IMG/VR virus record: IMGVR_UViG_3300020450_000083
Location: 1-25,468 of that record
Direction: 5' to 3' (one strand)
Source of the DNA: a virus
DNA length: 25,468 bases
Shown: positions 15,717-22,344 of the stretch, one piece after another
Numbering within the stretch: the first letter of the stretch is position 1
Layout of the letters: each line of letters starts with the position of its first letter
Notes under the pieces: model-generated
Databases searched by the model: none
What the model was told of the DNA's origin: nothing
The model's input: the letters and a program-made list of their open reading frames with translations, nothing else
Made by a program: the position numbers and the translations under genes

Positions 15717-15738
15717 AACTATATTTATCAGTTGTCTA
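15710..15738 (-). promoter_or_regulatory. Overlapping promoter candidates for the gp32-uvsX operon
   Basis: Two readings overlap on the minus strand. One is sigma70-like: TAGACA (15738-15733), 17 bases, TATATT (15715-15710), with a start near 15703. The other is a T4-late-like GATAAATA (15729-15722), with a start near 15716. T4 gene 32 likewise has several promoters used at different times, so both could be real. Confidence 0.5.
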
Positions 15739-15767
15739 CTACTATTATTGGTAATATGGAGTTTTTA

Positions 15768-17882
15768 TTATGAAAGGTTGGCTAAAGTCTTGATTCTGTC
15801 CAGTTCCGTGTTGATCGCTTCTGCTTCGTCGTGTGCTTCTGCCGGAACTTCCATATCTTCTTCTGAGAAGAACTCTTCTAGTTGTAAGCCTGCCATCTCT
15901 ATGGCATCTTTAAGTGTGTATTCCTCATCACCTACTTTAAACTTATCTCCTGCCTTCATGCCTGCCGCTTTGGCTTTCTGTACTGCCTGTGCGAACTGAT
16001 TGCCCTCATTTGTTTTGTCTGAGTATCTTGGATCACCCTGCTTCATTCTTTGGTAAGCAGTTGTGTTCATTTTTTTGTCTGCTTTTGTTACATCAAGTTT
16101 AGTTGCGTTCTCTTTGTCTTTTTTTGCTATCTCAGGATCTCTTGGAAAATTTCCCATTTTAGCATATTCGGCCACTTCCATTTCGCCTGCTCTTAATCTG
16201 TCAAAGTTTTTTCTTAAAAATTCTGTTGCTTCCTTCTCGTCTTTTGATGAATATATTGTTTTTTCATTTCTGTCTAGAACGTTGTACATCATCTTACCGT
16301 CGTCTTCGCCCCTGCTCATTGACACGTAAGGCTTTATTCCGCCTTCGTCGATCATTGAGTCAACCCAACCTTCAAATGCTTCTGTCTCTTTTGCTTTGCC
16401 TTTTAAATCTTTCTTAGGTGCGAACGCTCCTGGTTCCATTCTCACTTGATCCGTGTAGCCTGGCTCCGACTGCATTTTCTTGTAGTCGTCGATGTATCTC
16501 TTTGCCAACTGTACTGCGATCTTCTTGTTCTTGATGTAGTCTGGACTAGGTTTGAATGCCGCTGATTTTTCTTGATCCATCTCATCTGCAACTCTAGAAG
16601 CAAAGTTTGCCACCCTGTCTTCCTCGCCTGATTTGGTTAATAGTCTTGATGCTATGTCTGATAATATAGAACTCAGCATTGTGTTCTTGTCTGTAAAGTT
16701 TGTTACTTTCAACATCTTGTCTGCTGAATCATCTTTTCTCAACACTAGTTTGTTGTCTGGGTCGTTCAAGAAACTCTGTACAACAGCACCGTGATCAACC
16801 GGTGGTTCTACCGGTGCATCAATTGGTTCTGCATCTGGTTCTAGTTCGTTAACTTGTTCTTCTTCTTTAGGTGCATTTTCCAATTCACTCATTATTCTGT
16901 TTATGATTGGTAGTGCATCTTCAACTCTGCTGTCTAGGTTTGTCATTGTAAACTTCTCTCTCATTTTGTTTACAGTTTCGTCGTCTAGTATTTGTTCTTC
17001 TGATGTTTTGAAATCCTTACTTGCATTCTCGTAGTGCGTTTGATTAGAAAGGTTCTTCATGTAACCTCTTAGGTTCTCTAGTTTCAATTTTGTCTGTTCA
17101 ATGATGTCACCTGCGTTGTCGTTCAATTGATCTTTGTTAGTGACATATCTTGAGAATGAATTTAATTTTGCGATGTCTTCTGAAGTTGAAACAATGTGCT
17201 GTCCAAACTCGTCATGTGGTCTTCCACCGTTTGCAACGTGTCTCATCATTGCTCTCGCACCTGCTAGGTGTGTAAGTGGATATTTGAATCTTTCACCGTC
17301 TTCGTTTTCGATGTATAATGATTGTATCTGTCTTGATCTTGCACCTGGCACAGTCTCGTCAACTTTGCCTTTGTGTCTGATTATTAATTTTGTCTTGTCT
17401 AGGTTCTCGTATGAACGTTTCGCTGTGCCTGTTAAACCTTCTTTAACTTCAACACCCGCTAATTTTGTAATTCTGTTTAGTTCTTCCGACATTTCGTCAG
17501 TATTTACCGTTTTGTTCGTATCTGCAAGATTTTCATAATCCTGCTTCGTTAGGTTGTTTTTGGTGATATCTCTAACATCGAACCTCAATTGGTGCTCTAC
17601 AGCGAAGTCTTTTAACTCCTTAAGGAAAGCATACCATTCGTCCTTGCTGTCCTCGTCTATTTTGTTCACTAGATCCCTGTTGTAGTACACTTTCATGTTC
17701 TCACCATCTGCTAGACTAACACTCACACTTCCAAACGTGTCTGCGTCTTCCTGGAATTCAAATTCAAAGAATACAGCACTTGCCGGATCCGCCGTAGCGG
17801 CACCGTTCTCGTCACCTAAACGTATGTTTGAAAACTGCGACCTAATCTTGTTGAATAAATCTACTGAGTTTTTTGGGTTCAT
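15768..17882 (-). CDS. Large conserved-type protein (704 aa), possible virion or packaging-related protein
   Basis: I cannot name this family; proteins of this type occur near gp17 in marine T4-like phages. Residues 1-115 form a compact alpha/beta domain (VFFEFEFQEDADTFGSVSVS, VYYNRDLV). The motif LNRITKLAGV is at 135-144 and LDRIKTLANLS closes the protein at 694-704. The middle is acidic and charged with likely disordered stretches, including EPDAEPIDAPVEPPVD near 350-370. The look is that of a scaffold, core or structural protein. Its ATG is 6 bases from a TAAATA box that follows the gp17 stop directly, so it has its own predicted late promoter. Confidence 0.8.
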   Translation of the reverse strand: MNPKNSVDLFNKIRSQFSNIRLGDENGAATADPASAVFFEFEFQEDADTFGSVSVSLADGENMKVYYNRDLVNKIDEDSKDEWYAFLKELKDFAVEHQLRFDVRDITKNNLTKQDYENLADTNKTVNTDEMSEELNRITKLAGVEVKEGLTGTAKRSYENLDKTKLIIRHKGKVDETVPGARSRQIQSLYIENEDGERFKYPLTHLAGARAMMRHVANGGRPHDEFGQHIVSTSEDIAKLNSFSRYVTNKDQLNDNAGDIIEQTKLKLENLRGYMKNLSNQTHYENASKDFKTSEEQILDDETVNKMREKFTMTNLDSRVEDALPIINRIMSELENAPKEEEQVNELEPDAEPIDAPVEPPVDHGAVVQSFLNDPDNKLVLRKDDSADKMLKVTNFTDKNTMLSSILSDIASRLLTKSGEEDRVANFASRVADEMDQEKSAAFKPSPDYIKNKKIAVQLAKRYIDDYKKMQSEPGYTDQVRMEPGAFAPKKDLKGKAKETEAFEGWVDSMIDEGGIKPYVSMSRGEDDGKMMYNVLDRNEKTIYSSKDEKEATEFLRKNFDRLRAGEMEVAEYAKMGNFPRDPEIAKKDKENATKLDVTKADKKMNTTAYQRMKQGDPRYSDKTNEGNQFAQAVQKAKAAGMKAGDKFKVGDEEYTLKDAIEMAGLQLEEFFSEEDMEVPAEAHDEAEAINTELDRIKTLANLS

Positions 17883-17888
17883 ATAGTG

Positions 17889-17896
17889 TATTTATT
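17889..17896 (-). promoter_or_regulatory. T4-late-like promoter box for the 704-aa gene
   Basis: AATAAATA on the minus strand, overlapping the TAA stop of gp17, with 6 bases between the box and the ATG. T4 late transcription starts about 6 bases after the box, so the predicted leader is about 1 nt. Confidence 0.5.
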
Positions 17897-19487
17897 AACC
17901 TGTGAACGATCCAAATATGGGCATCGGAGTTATCTCACTTGTCCTGTCAGTCCATTTTTCGAATATTTTAGGGTCAAAATCTGCTAGAACTTTCATCATA
18001 CGTGTCATAAGCAAACATGAGCTAACAAGGTCATCGTGTTGTCCCGGCTTTGCCTTGTAACTTAGGCCACTCGCCACAAAGTCTTTCATCTCGGAAATAA
18101 GCAGTTGCGAATTGATCTTCATTTTATCATTTTCCACAAGCTCTTTGAATTTTGTACATGCATCAATTTTATGTTTCGCGGTTGTGTTGAATCCTCTTCT
18201 GAACTTACGTCTGTGTCCTTTCCTAATTGGTTCTGATAAAAACATACCCATTATGTTTTCCTCACCTATGTCCATAACCCTCATGAGTGCGGCTTCACCT
18301 ATAGAATTATTTTCCATTGAATAGAATATCTGTGGAGTTGCTGTTGCGTCTTTCTCCATGATTGTGTCATGTATATGTTTGTTGATACCTTGCAGTATTC
18401 TCACTTGTTGATTCATTGGAGTTTGGTTGTGATGCCATTCGCCAATTTGTTCAAACGTTGGTAACTCGAACACCTGTATTGCGGCAAAGTCTCCACCCGT
18501 TCCCATACTAGGATCCAATGATACCATGTATGTGTGTCCCGGTGTTGGCCTTTTGAACCAACGCACTTGACCTGTTGTTTCCAACGGAGGAATACCTTCC
18601 ATGTCTGCAAGTACTAAACTTGATATAAGCGTCTCGTCAAAGATCAAGAATTCACATTCGTGTTCCCTCCTGAATCTTTCTTCACCTATTCTGGCTTTTT
18701 CTGCTTCCGCCCACGCTTCATCTCTGTCGGGGTGTTCATTCCAATGTGCCTTCATGGCATAGAAACCATTTGTTCCTATTACTTTGTCGTTTCCGTATTC
18801 ATCAAATCTTTTGTTTGCTTCTTTCCAAATCATAGCGAACTGATCTTCGTCACTGTTTGGTGTTGAAGTAATTAGACACTTACCTCCAGTTGATAGTGTT
18901 GGAGATAGTGAAGTCCAGAATTCTTTGGCTTTTTCTGGTGGTTGCACGAATGCGAACTCATCACAATATATTAATGTAAGTGACATACCCCGTCCTGTAT
19001 TTTCAGTTGTTGTGGTCGCCATTATCTTGGAACCGTTGTCGAACTCTATACTGTTCCTGTTGTATTGTGTAACGCCTGCCTTGATCCAACTAGGCAACAT
19101 CTCATAGGCATAACGCACCCTCGACATGATGTCCGATGCTCCTGCGTATTTGTGTGCCGCGATTAGTATCTGTGAATCTGGTTTGAACATGGCATACCAG
19201 ATAAGGTATCCCGATGCACAGGTAGTCTTTCCTGTCTGTCTTGGCAACATCGATATGCTGAATCTATGATCATTGTAGGCCTCTACTAACCTTTCTTGAT
19301 ATGGAAATGGTTGAAACTTCATTTCACCTTTTGTTGGATGTTGTATCTTCATGAAAGTTTTCATAAAGAACAGAGGTCCGGTTTTCGGGTCCATACACTT
19401 CTCAAGTTGTTCAACTTGCTCTTTGGTGTATTTGTGTTTCTTGTGCGCCTTTTTAATTTGGTCGCTATCTAATGATACATACGCCAT
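17895..19487 (-). CDS. 17: gp17, large terminase subunit (packaging ATPase/nuclease)
   Basis: A 530-residue DNA packaging motor. The ATPase has Walker A at 82-89 (PRQTGKTT), Walker B LIYCDEF with Asp176/Glu177, and coupling motif LITSTPNS near 205-212. The RNase H-like nuclease has Asp325 in VSLDPSMG, Glu392 in YSMENN and Asp485/Asp486 in GQHDDLVSS, the metal-binding set that cuts concatemeric DNA. It is shorter than T4 gp17 (about 610 residues), mainly at the termini. Two unknown genes separate it from gp16, unlike the adjacent 16-17 pair of T4. A late-type box lies just before its ATG. Confidence 0.96.
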   Translation of the reverse strand: MAYVSLDSDQIKKAHKKHKYTKEQVEQLEKCMDPKTGPLFFMKTFMKIQHPTKGEMKFQPFPYQERLVEAYNDHRFSISMLPRQTGKTTCASGYLIWYAMFKPDSQILIAAHKYAGASDIMSRVRYAYEMLPSWIKAGVTQYNRNSIEFDNGSKIMATTTTENTGRGMSLTLIYCDEFAFVQPPEKAKEFWTSLSPTLSTGGKCLITSTPNSDEDQFAMIWKEANKRFDEYGNDKVIGTNGFYAMKAHWNEHPDRDEAWAEAEKARIGEERFRREHECEFLIFDETLISSLVLADMEGIPPLETTGQVRWFKRPTPGHTYMVSLDPSMGTGGDFAAIQVFELPTFEQIGEWHHNQTPMNQQVRILQGINKHIHDTIMEKDATATPQIFYSMENNSIGEAALMRVMDIGEENIMGMFLSEPIRKGHRRKFRRGFNTTAKHKIDACTKFKELVENDKMKINSQLLISEMKDFVASGLSYKAKPGQHDDLVSSCLLMTRMMKVLADFDPKIFEKWTDRTSEITPMPIFGSFTG

Positions 19488-19494
19488 AGTGTAG

Positions 19495-19502
19495 TATTTA
19501 AC
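19495..19502 (-). promoter_or_regulatory. T4-late-like promoter box for gp17
   Basis: GTTAAATA on the minus strand, 7 bases before the gp17 ATG. The predicted start leaves a 2-nt leader, and no Shine-Dalgarno site lies between box and ATG. It lies in the 39-base gap after the 285-aa gene. Confidence 0.45.
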
Positions 19503-19526
19503 GCTGTGGTAAGGGGTAGAAAAGTA

Positions 19527-20384
19527 TTACTTTGCTTCTTTGTCTTTGATGGCTTTCTTCATTGGTTCTTTTTTATCGCCATCTTTGTCCATGTCCAAGA
19601 AGTCAGGTTTTGCTTCCATTTTAGCCGCTTTCTTGTAACTTTCTTTGAAAGCGTTGTATTGGTCTCTTAAACTGTTTGCAAGATCTTCTTCTGTAATTTT
19701 GTCTTCTGCCGCCATTGGGTTGTCACCACTAGCAACTTTTGGATAAGTTTTCTTCTGCCTGTTCATGCCACCTGATATAGTGTTAACTAGAGTGTCGGTG
19801 TCCATTGTTTTAGGTTCGTCTCTATCTCTGTCTCCCGGAGAGTTAGCAAATGTTTCTTCTTTCTGTTCGTCTTCTGGATTTTTAACAATATCTCTCATTC
19901 TAGCCATGTCCATTGAACCCGCGGCATCGTCTGTGTCCATTTGCTTGTTCATTGCACCTGGATCCATGTCTGAACCATGTTCAGGTTCATCTGCACCCAT
20001 CATGCCTGGTGTCACTTGTTGTACACCTGCTAGTTTTAGAATCTGCATCATCATTGATGCTTCTTCTGGGGAATCTGTTTTAATTTGTATTGCTTCTTTT
20101 ACAGTTTCTTTTTTCATTTCTTTGCCTTCCATAGAATCTGGTCTAGCATCATCGTCATCTTCGTCACCGTTGATTGCGTTGTAGAAACCTCTTAGGCTTT
20201 CACCATGTTTCTTTAAGAATTCATCTCTAGACATTTTTTCTGCTTCGCCGTGCAAGTAGTCTTTCATTCTACTTTCGTCGACTTTAGGATTTGTTTTTTC
20301 AACACTTTCCACTGCATCTTTAACCAATTCAGGTTTGCTTTCTGCTATTTCTTTTAATCTTTGTAATACGTCAATCATTTCCAT
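19527..20384 (-). CDS. Acidic low-complexity protein (285 aa), function unknown
   Basis: No recognised enzyme domain. It has a helical N-terminus (MEMIDVLQRLKEIAES), a conserved-looking segment RDEFLKKHGESLRGFYNAI at 53-71, an acidic run GDEDDDDA, and the motif MMMQILKLAGV at 111-121. Long Met/Asp/Glu-rich probably disordered stretches follow. The C-terminus has DMDKDGDKKEPM (264-275), close to an EF-hand-like calcium loop, and a lysine-rich tail. Composition suggests a scaffold, core or structural accessory protein. Tandem ATGs exist at 20384 and 20378. It sits 3 bases after the 200-residue gene and before gp17, an unusual place that suggests a packaging or head-assembly link. Confidence 0.75.
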   Translation of the reverse strand: MEMIDVLQRLKEIAESKPELVKDAVESVEKTNPKVDESRMKDYLHGEAEKMSRDEFLKKHGESLRGFYNAINGDEDDDDARPDSMEGKEMKKETVKEAIQIKTDSPEEASMMMQILKLAGVQQVTPGMMGADEPEHGSDMDPGAMNKQMDTDDAAGSMDMARMRDIVKNPEDEQKEETFANSPGDRDRDEPKTMDTDTLVNTISGGMNRQKKTYPKVASGDNPMAAEDKITEEDLANSLRDQYNAFKESYKKAAKMEAKPDFLDMDKDGDKKEPMKKAIKDKEAK

Positions 20385-20387
20385 AAC

Positions 20388-20984
20388 TTATTTCCTTTTT
20401 GGGTCTGGGTGTGGGTTAGTTGATTTACTGAAAGGACTTGGTGTACTTTCTGTTTCTTTAGTTTGAATATTTTCTTTTTCTTTTGGATTCTCTTTATTTT
20501 CCACTCTGTCTTTTAATAATTCTTTTAACAATCCCATGTTTGCTTTTGTTGAATGGAAATCTTCACCTTTGACTTTTGGTGCATCTTTCATTTCAAGATC
20601 TAATAATTTATTTTTGTATTCTGAATTTTTAGCAACTTGCATTTGATCTTGATATTCTTCTGTAGGTTCGCCTGGTTTCCTCACAACCATATGAGTTGCT
20701 GGAACTCTCAAAATGTCTGAAAGGTATTCTTTCATAACATTTGATGATGCTGGATAATTTGTTGTCACGTCAAAGATTGTAACCTGCTCATTGCTTAAGG
20801 CAGGAAAATCAAGCGGCAGTGTCATGATAGGTGTTTTCTTACCTGCTGACATGTTTGCAACTTCAAACTTCGCAAGTGCTGATTCTAGTTTAGAAGCGAA
20901 ATCGTCTGCCAACGTGCCTGCTACCTTTATTTTGTAGTCATACGACTTTGCTGATTCTGTTAGATAGTCTTTAAACGTGCTCAT
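20388..20984 (-). CDS. Unknown protein with capsid-targeting-like N-terminus
   Basis: A 198-residue protein of no recognised family. It begins MSTFKDYLTESAK, close in pattern to the T4 internal-protein targeting peptide (MKTYQEFIAEA), and its L-T-E matches the (L/I)-x-E cleavage rule of the T4 prohead protease gp21. After it come an alpha/beta domain (about 14-130; YDYKIKVAGTLADDF, VTIFDVTTNYPASS) and a polar, Lys/Glu/Ser/Pro-rich tail ending NPHPDPKRK. ATG 20984 is preferred over an in-frame TTG two codons upstream. A TAAATA box, whose first three bases are the gp16 stop codon, lies 6 bases before the ATG. Possibly a processed internal head protein; this is inference. Confidence 0.75.
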   Translation of the reverse strand: MSTFKDYLTESAKSYDYKIKVAGTLADDFASKLESALAKFEVANMSAGKKTPIMTLPLDFPALSNEQVTIFDVTTNYPASSNVMKEYLSDILRVPATHMVVRKPGEPTEEYQDQMQVAKNSEYKNKLLDLEMKDAPKVKGEDFHSTKANMGLLKELLKDRVENKENPKEKENIQTKETESTPSPFSKSTNPHPDPKRK

Positions 20985-20990
20985 ATGCAA

Positions 20991-20998
20991 TATTTAGT
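20991..20998 (-). promoter_or_regulatory. T4-late-like promoter box for the 200-aa-class gene
   Basis: ACTAAATA on the minus strand; its TAA is also the gp16 stop codon. Six bases separate it from the ATG at 20984, giving a predicted 1-nt leader. Confidence 0.45.
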
Positions 20999-21518
20999 CT
21001 TTTTTCAGTAGTTTCTTCATCAATTCGTTACGGTCAGATATGACGAAACCGTCGCTTTCCTCTATAGGACCACCGTCTTTATTGCCGTCTTTGTCCAGTT
21101 TCATTTTCTTCAACTGTAATTCCACCATTTTGAGCTTCTTGTCTATCTTGGAGCCCTTTGCGTCTATGGCGTTTCTGAGGAAATTACTTGCAACCTCAAA
21201 TATACGTCCAGAATAACGTGAATCAACATTCATGCCCAGGTCCATTAGGTTCTTGTAACTCTCTTCAGACTCTATGGCCAGTTTGTCTAGTTCTAGATCT
21301 GATAGTTCACCCAGTCCTTTTACCTGTGGTAGTGCGGCCGCAATCTTGTCAAATTCCGCATAACTTTTCTGTAGGTTCTTTGCTGTTTCAGGATCAACAT
21401 TTTTCATCACACTTTTAGTTTGATCCCTGTTGGCCCTTGCCTGTTCTTTTTTATCTACCTCTTTGAACGCTTCCTTAACATTTGGTAAATTAAGAATATC
21501 TTCTAACTTTTTTGTCAT
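20994..21518 (-). CDS. 16: gp16-like small terminase subunit
   Basis: A 174-residue protein with the features of T4-type small terminases, which form rings that recognise DNA and regulate gp17. It has a variable helical N-terminus, then YSGRIFEVASNFLRNAIDAK at 102-121 and a coiled-coil-like KKLKMVELQLKKMKLD at 127-142 forming the central oligomerisation helices, and a C-terminal peptide (DRNELMKKLLKKD). DKDGNKDGG at 142-150 is an acidic loop between the coiled coil and the tail, reminiscent of a calcium-binding loop. Assignment rests on this central helix pair and the gp4/gp17 neighbourhood. A TAAATA box is 5 bases before the ATG. Confidence 0.8.
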   Translation of the reverse strand: MTKKLEDILNLPNVKEAFKEVDKKEQARANRDQTKSVMKNVDPETAKNLQKSYAEFDKIAAALPQVKGLGELSDLELDKLAIESEESYKNLMDLGMNVDSRYSGRIFEVASNFLRNAIDAKGSKIDKKLKMVELQLKKMKLDKDGNKDGGPIEESDGFVISDRNELMKKLLKKD

Positions 21519-21523
21519 CGTCG

Positions 21524-21531
21524 TATTTACT
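21524..21531 (-). promoter_or_regulatory. T4-late-like promoter box for gp16
   Basis: AGTAAATA on the minus strand; its TAA is also the gp4 stop codon. Five bases separate it from the ATG, so the predicted transcription start is the A of ATG. Confidence 0.45.
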
Positions 21532-21967
21532 TACGTTTGCCGTTGTGGAATAGTTGTTCTTCTGACACTACCCTAAATCTAATTTTTCTTTGCTTTGCGA
21601 ACGCATTCGCGGCCTCCCATTTGGCCATGTTTATCACAACCTGTTTTTTCTTTGCTTGACTTTTACCTGCAGACTCCATGCTGGTCTGGCTCATGGGTTT
21701 TACTTCAACCATCTCTGCATGTTTGCGACCTTCCTTGTCTTGATACACAATGAAAAAATCCGGAACGTATACTGTGTACTTTCCTGTGAAAGGATGCCTG
21801 TATGGGATTTTGATTGATTCACTTGCCCACTGGTACACGTTAGGATGTTCATCACACAGTCTCATGAATGCGTGTTCCCAACTGCTTCTGTATGTTGGAG
21901 TTTTTGTGCCAACATATTTCTCGCTGTTCTTTGGAGAGAACTTACCTCTTGCGAATCTAGGTAACAT
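21527..21967 (-). CDS. 4: gp4, head-completion nuclease-fold protein
   Basis: A 146-residue protein matching T4 gp4 (about 150 residues), the head-completion protein that acts on the filled head before tail joining. It has a TnsA/PD-(D/E)xK-type nuclease pattern: Glu31 in SSWEHAF, Asp70 in VYVPDFFIVY and EVK at 88-90. A basic end (KRK) follows VSEEQLFHN. The catalytic set looks intact, so DNA-end trimming or a structural role is plausible. The ATG overlaps the previous stop by one base (TAATG). Confidence 0.87.
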   Translation of the reverse strand: MLPRFARGKFSPKNSEKYVGTKTPTYRSSWEHAFMRLCDEHPNVYQWASESIKIPYRHPFTGKYTVYVPDFFIVYQDKEGRKHAEMVEVKPMSQTSMESAGKSQAKKKQVVINMAKWEAANAFAKQRKIRFRVVSEEQLFHNGKRK

Positions 21968-22344
21968 TAGTCTATGATGTTTCTAGATACAGTCTCTTTT
22001 GTTGTGAGTGTTTGCCTGACACCTAATCTGCTAGACTTGTATCTGTTGGCATTTAATATTATGGTTATCAGTTCTGAAAGCAAAGATGGCTTTGCTTTGA
22101 CCAATTGGTCTAATATCTCTTGTGGTTTGATGTTGTCTATCTTTGCCTGTGTAAGGATCACATATGCTGTGGACTCTGCAGACGTTCTGGTGAATCCTCT
22201 CTTAACAAAAAAAGCCACAGTGCTGTCATACTCTCCAACGTTGAACTGATATTCCGATTGGTAGTTATCGGTCGTTAATTTATCTATCGACTTTTGTAGT
22301 CTGTCTTTATCCTTAGGTGGTAAGTTAGTGTAAAACTCTGCCAT
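21967..22344 (-). CDS. Small conserved-type virion-associated protein (125 aa)
   Basis: A 125-residue protein, MAEFYTNLPPKDKDRLQKSI at the start, with GEYDSTVAFFVKRGFTRTSAES, a long helix with LTQAKIDNIKPQEILDQL, and an end reading RLGVRQTLTTKETVSRNIID. Proteins of this pattern occur near tail and neck genes in marine T4-like phages, as I recall them, but I cannot name a T4 homologue. It is coupled at both ends by one-base TAATG overlaps to the tail-tube-like protein and gp4, consistent with a structural or assembly role at the head-tail junction or baseplate. Confidence 0.75.
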   Translation of the reverse strand: MAEFYTNLPPKDKDRLQKSIDKLTTDNYQSEYQFNVGEYDSTVAFFVKRGFTRTSAESTAYVILTQAKIDNIKPQEILDQLVKAKPSLLSELITIILNANRYKSSRLGVRQTLTTKETVSRNIID

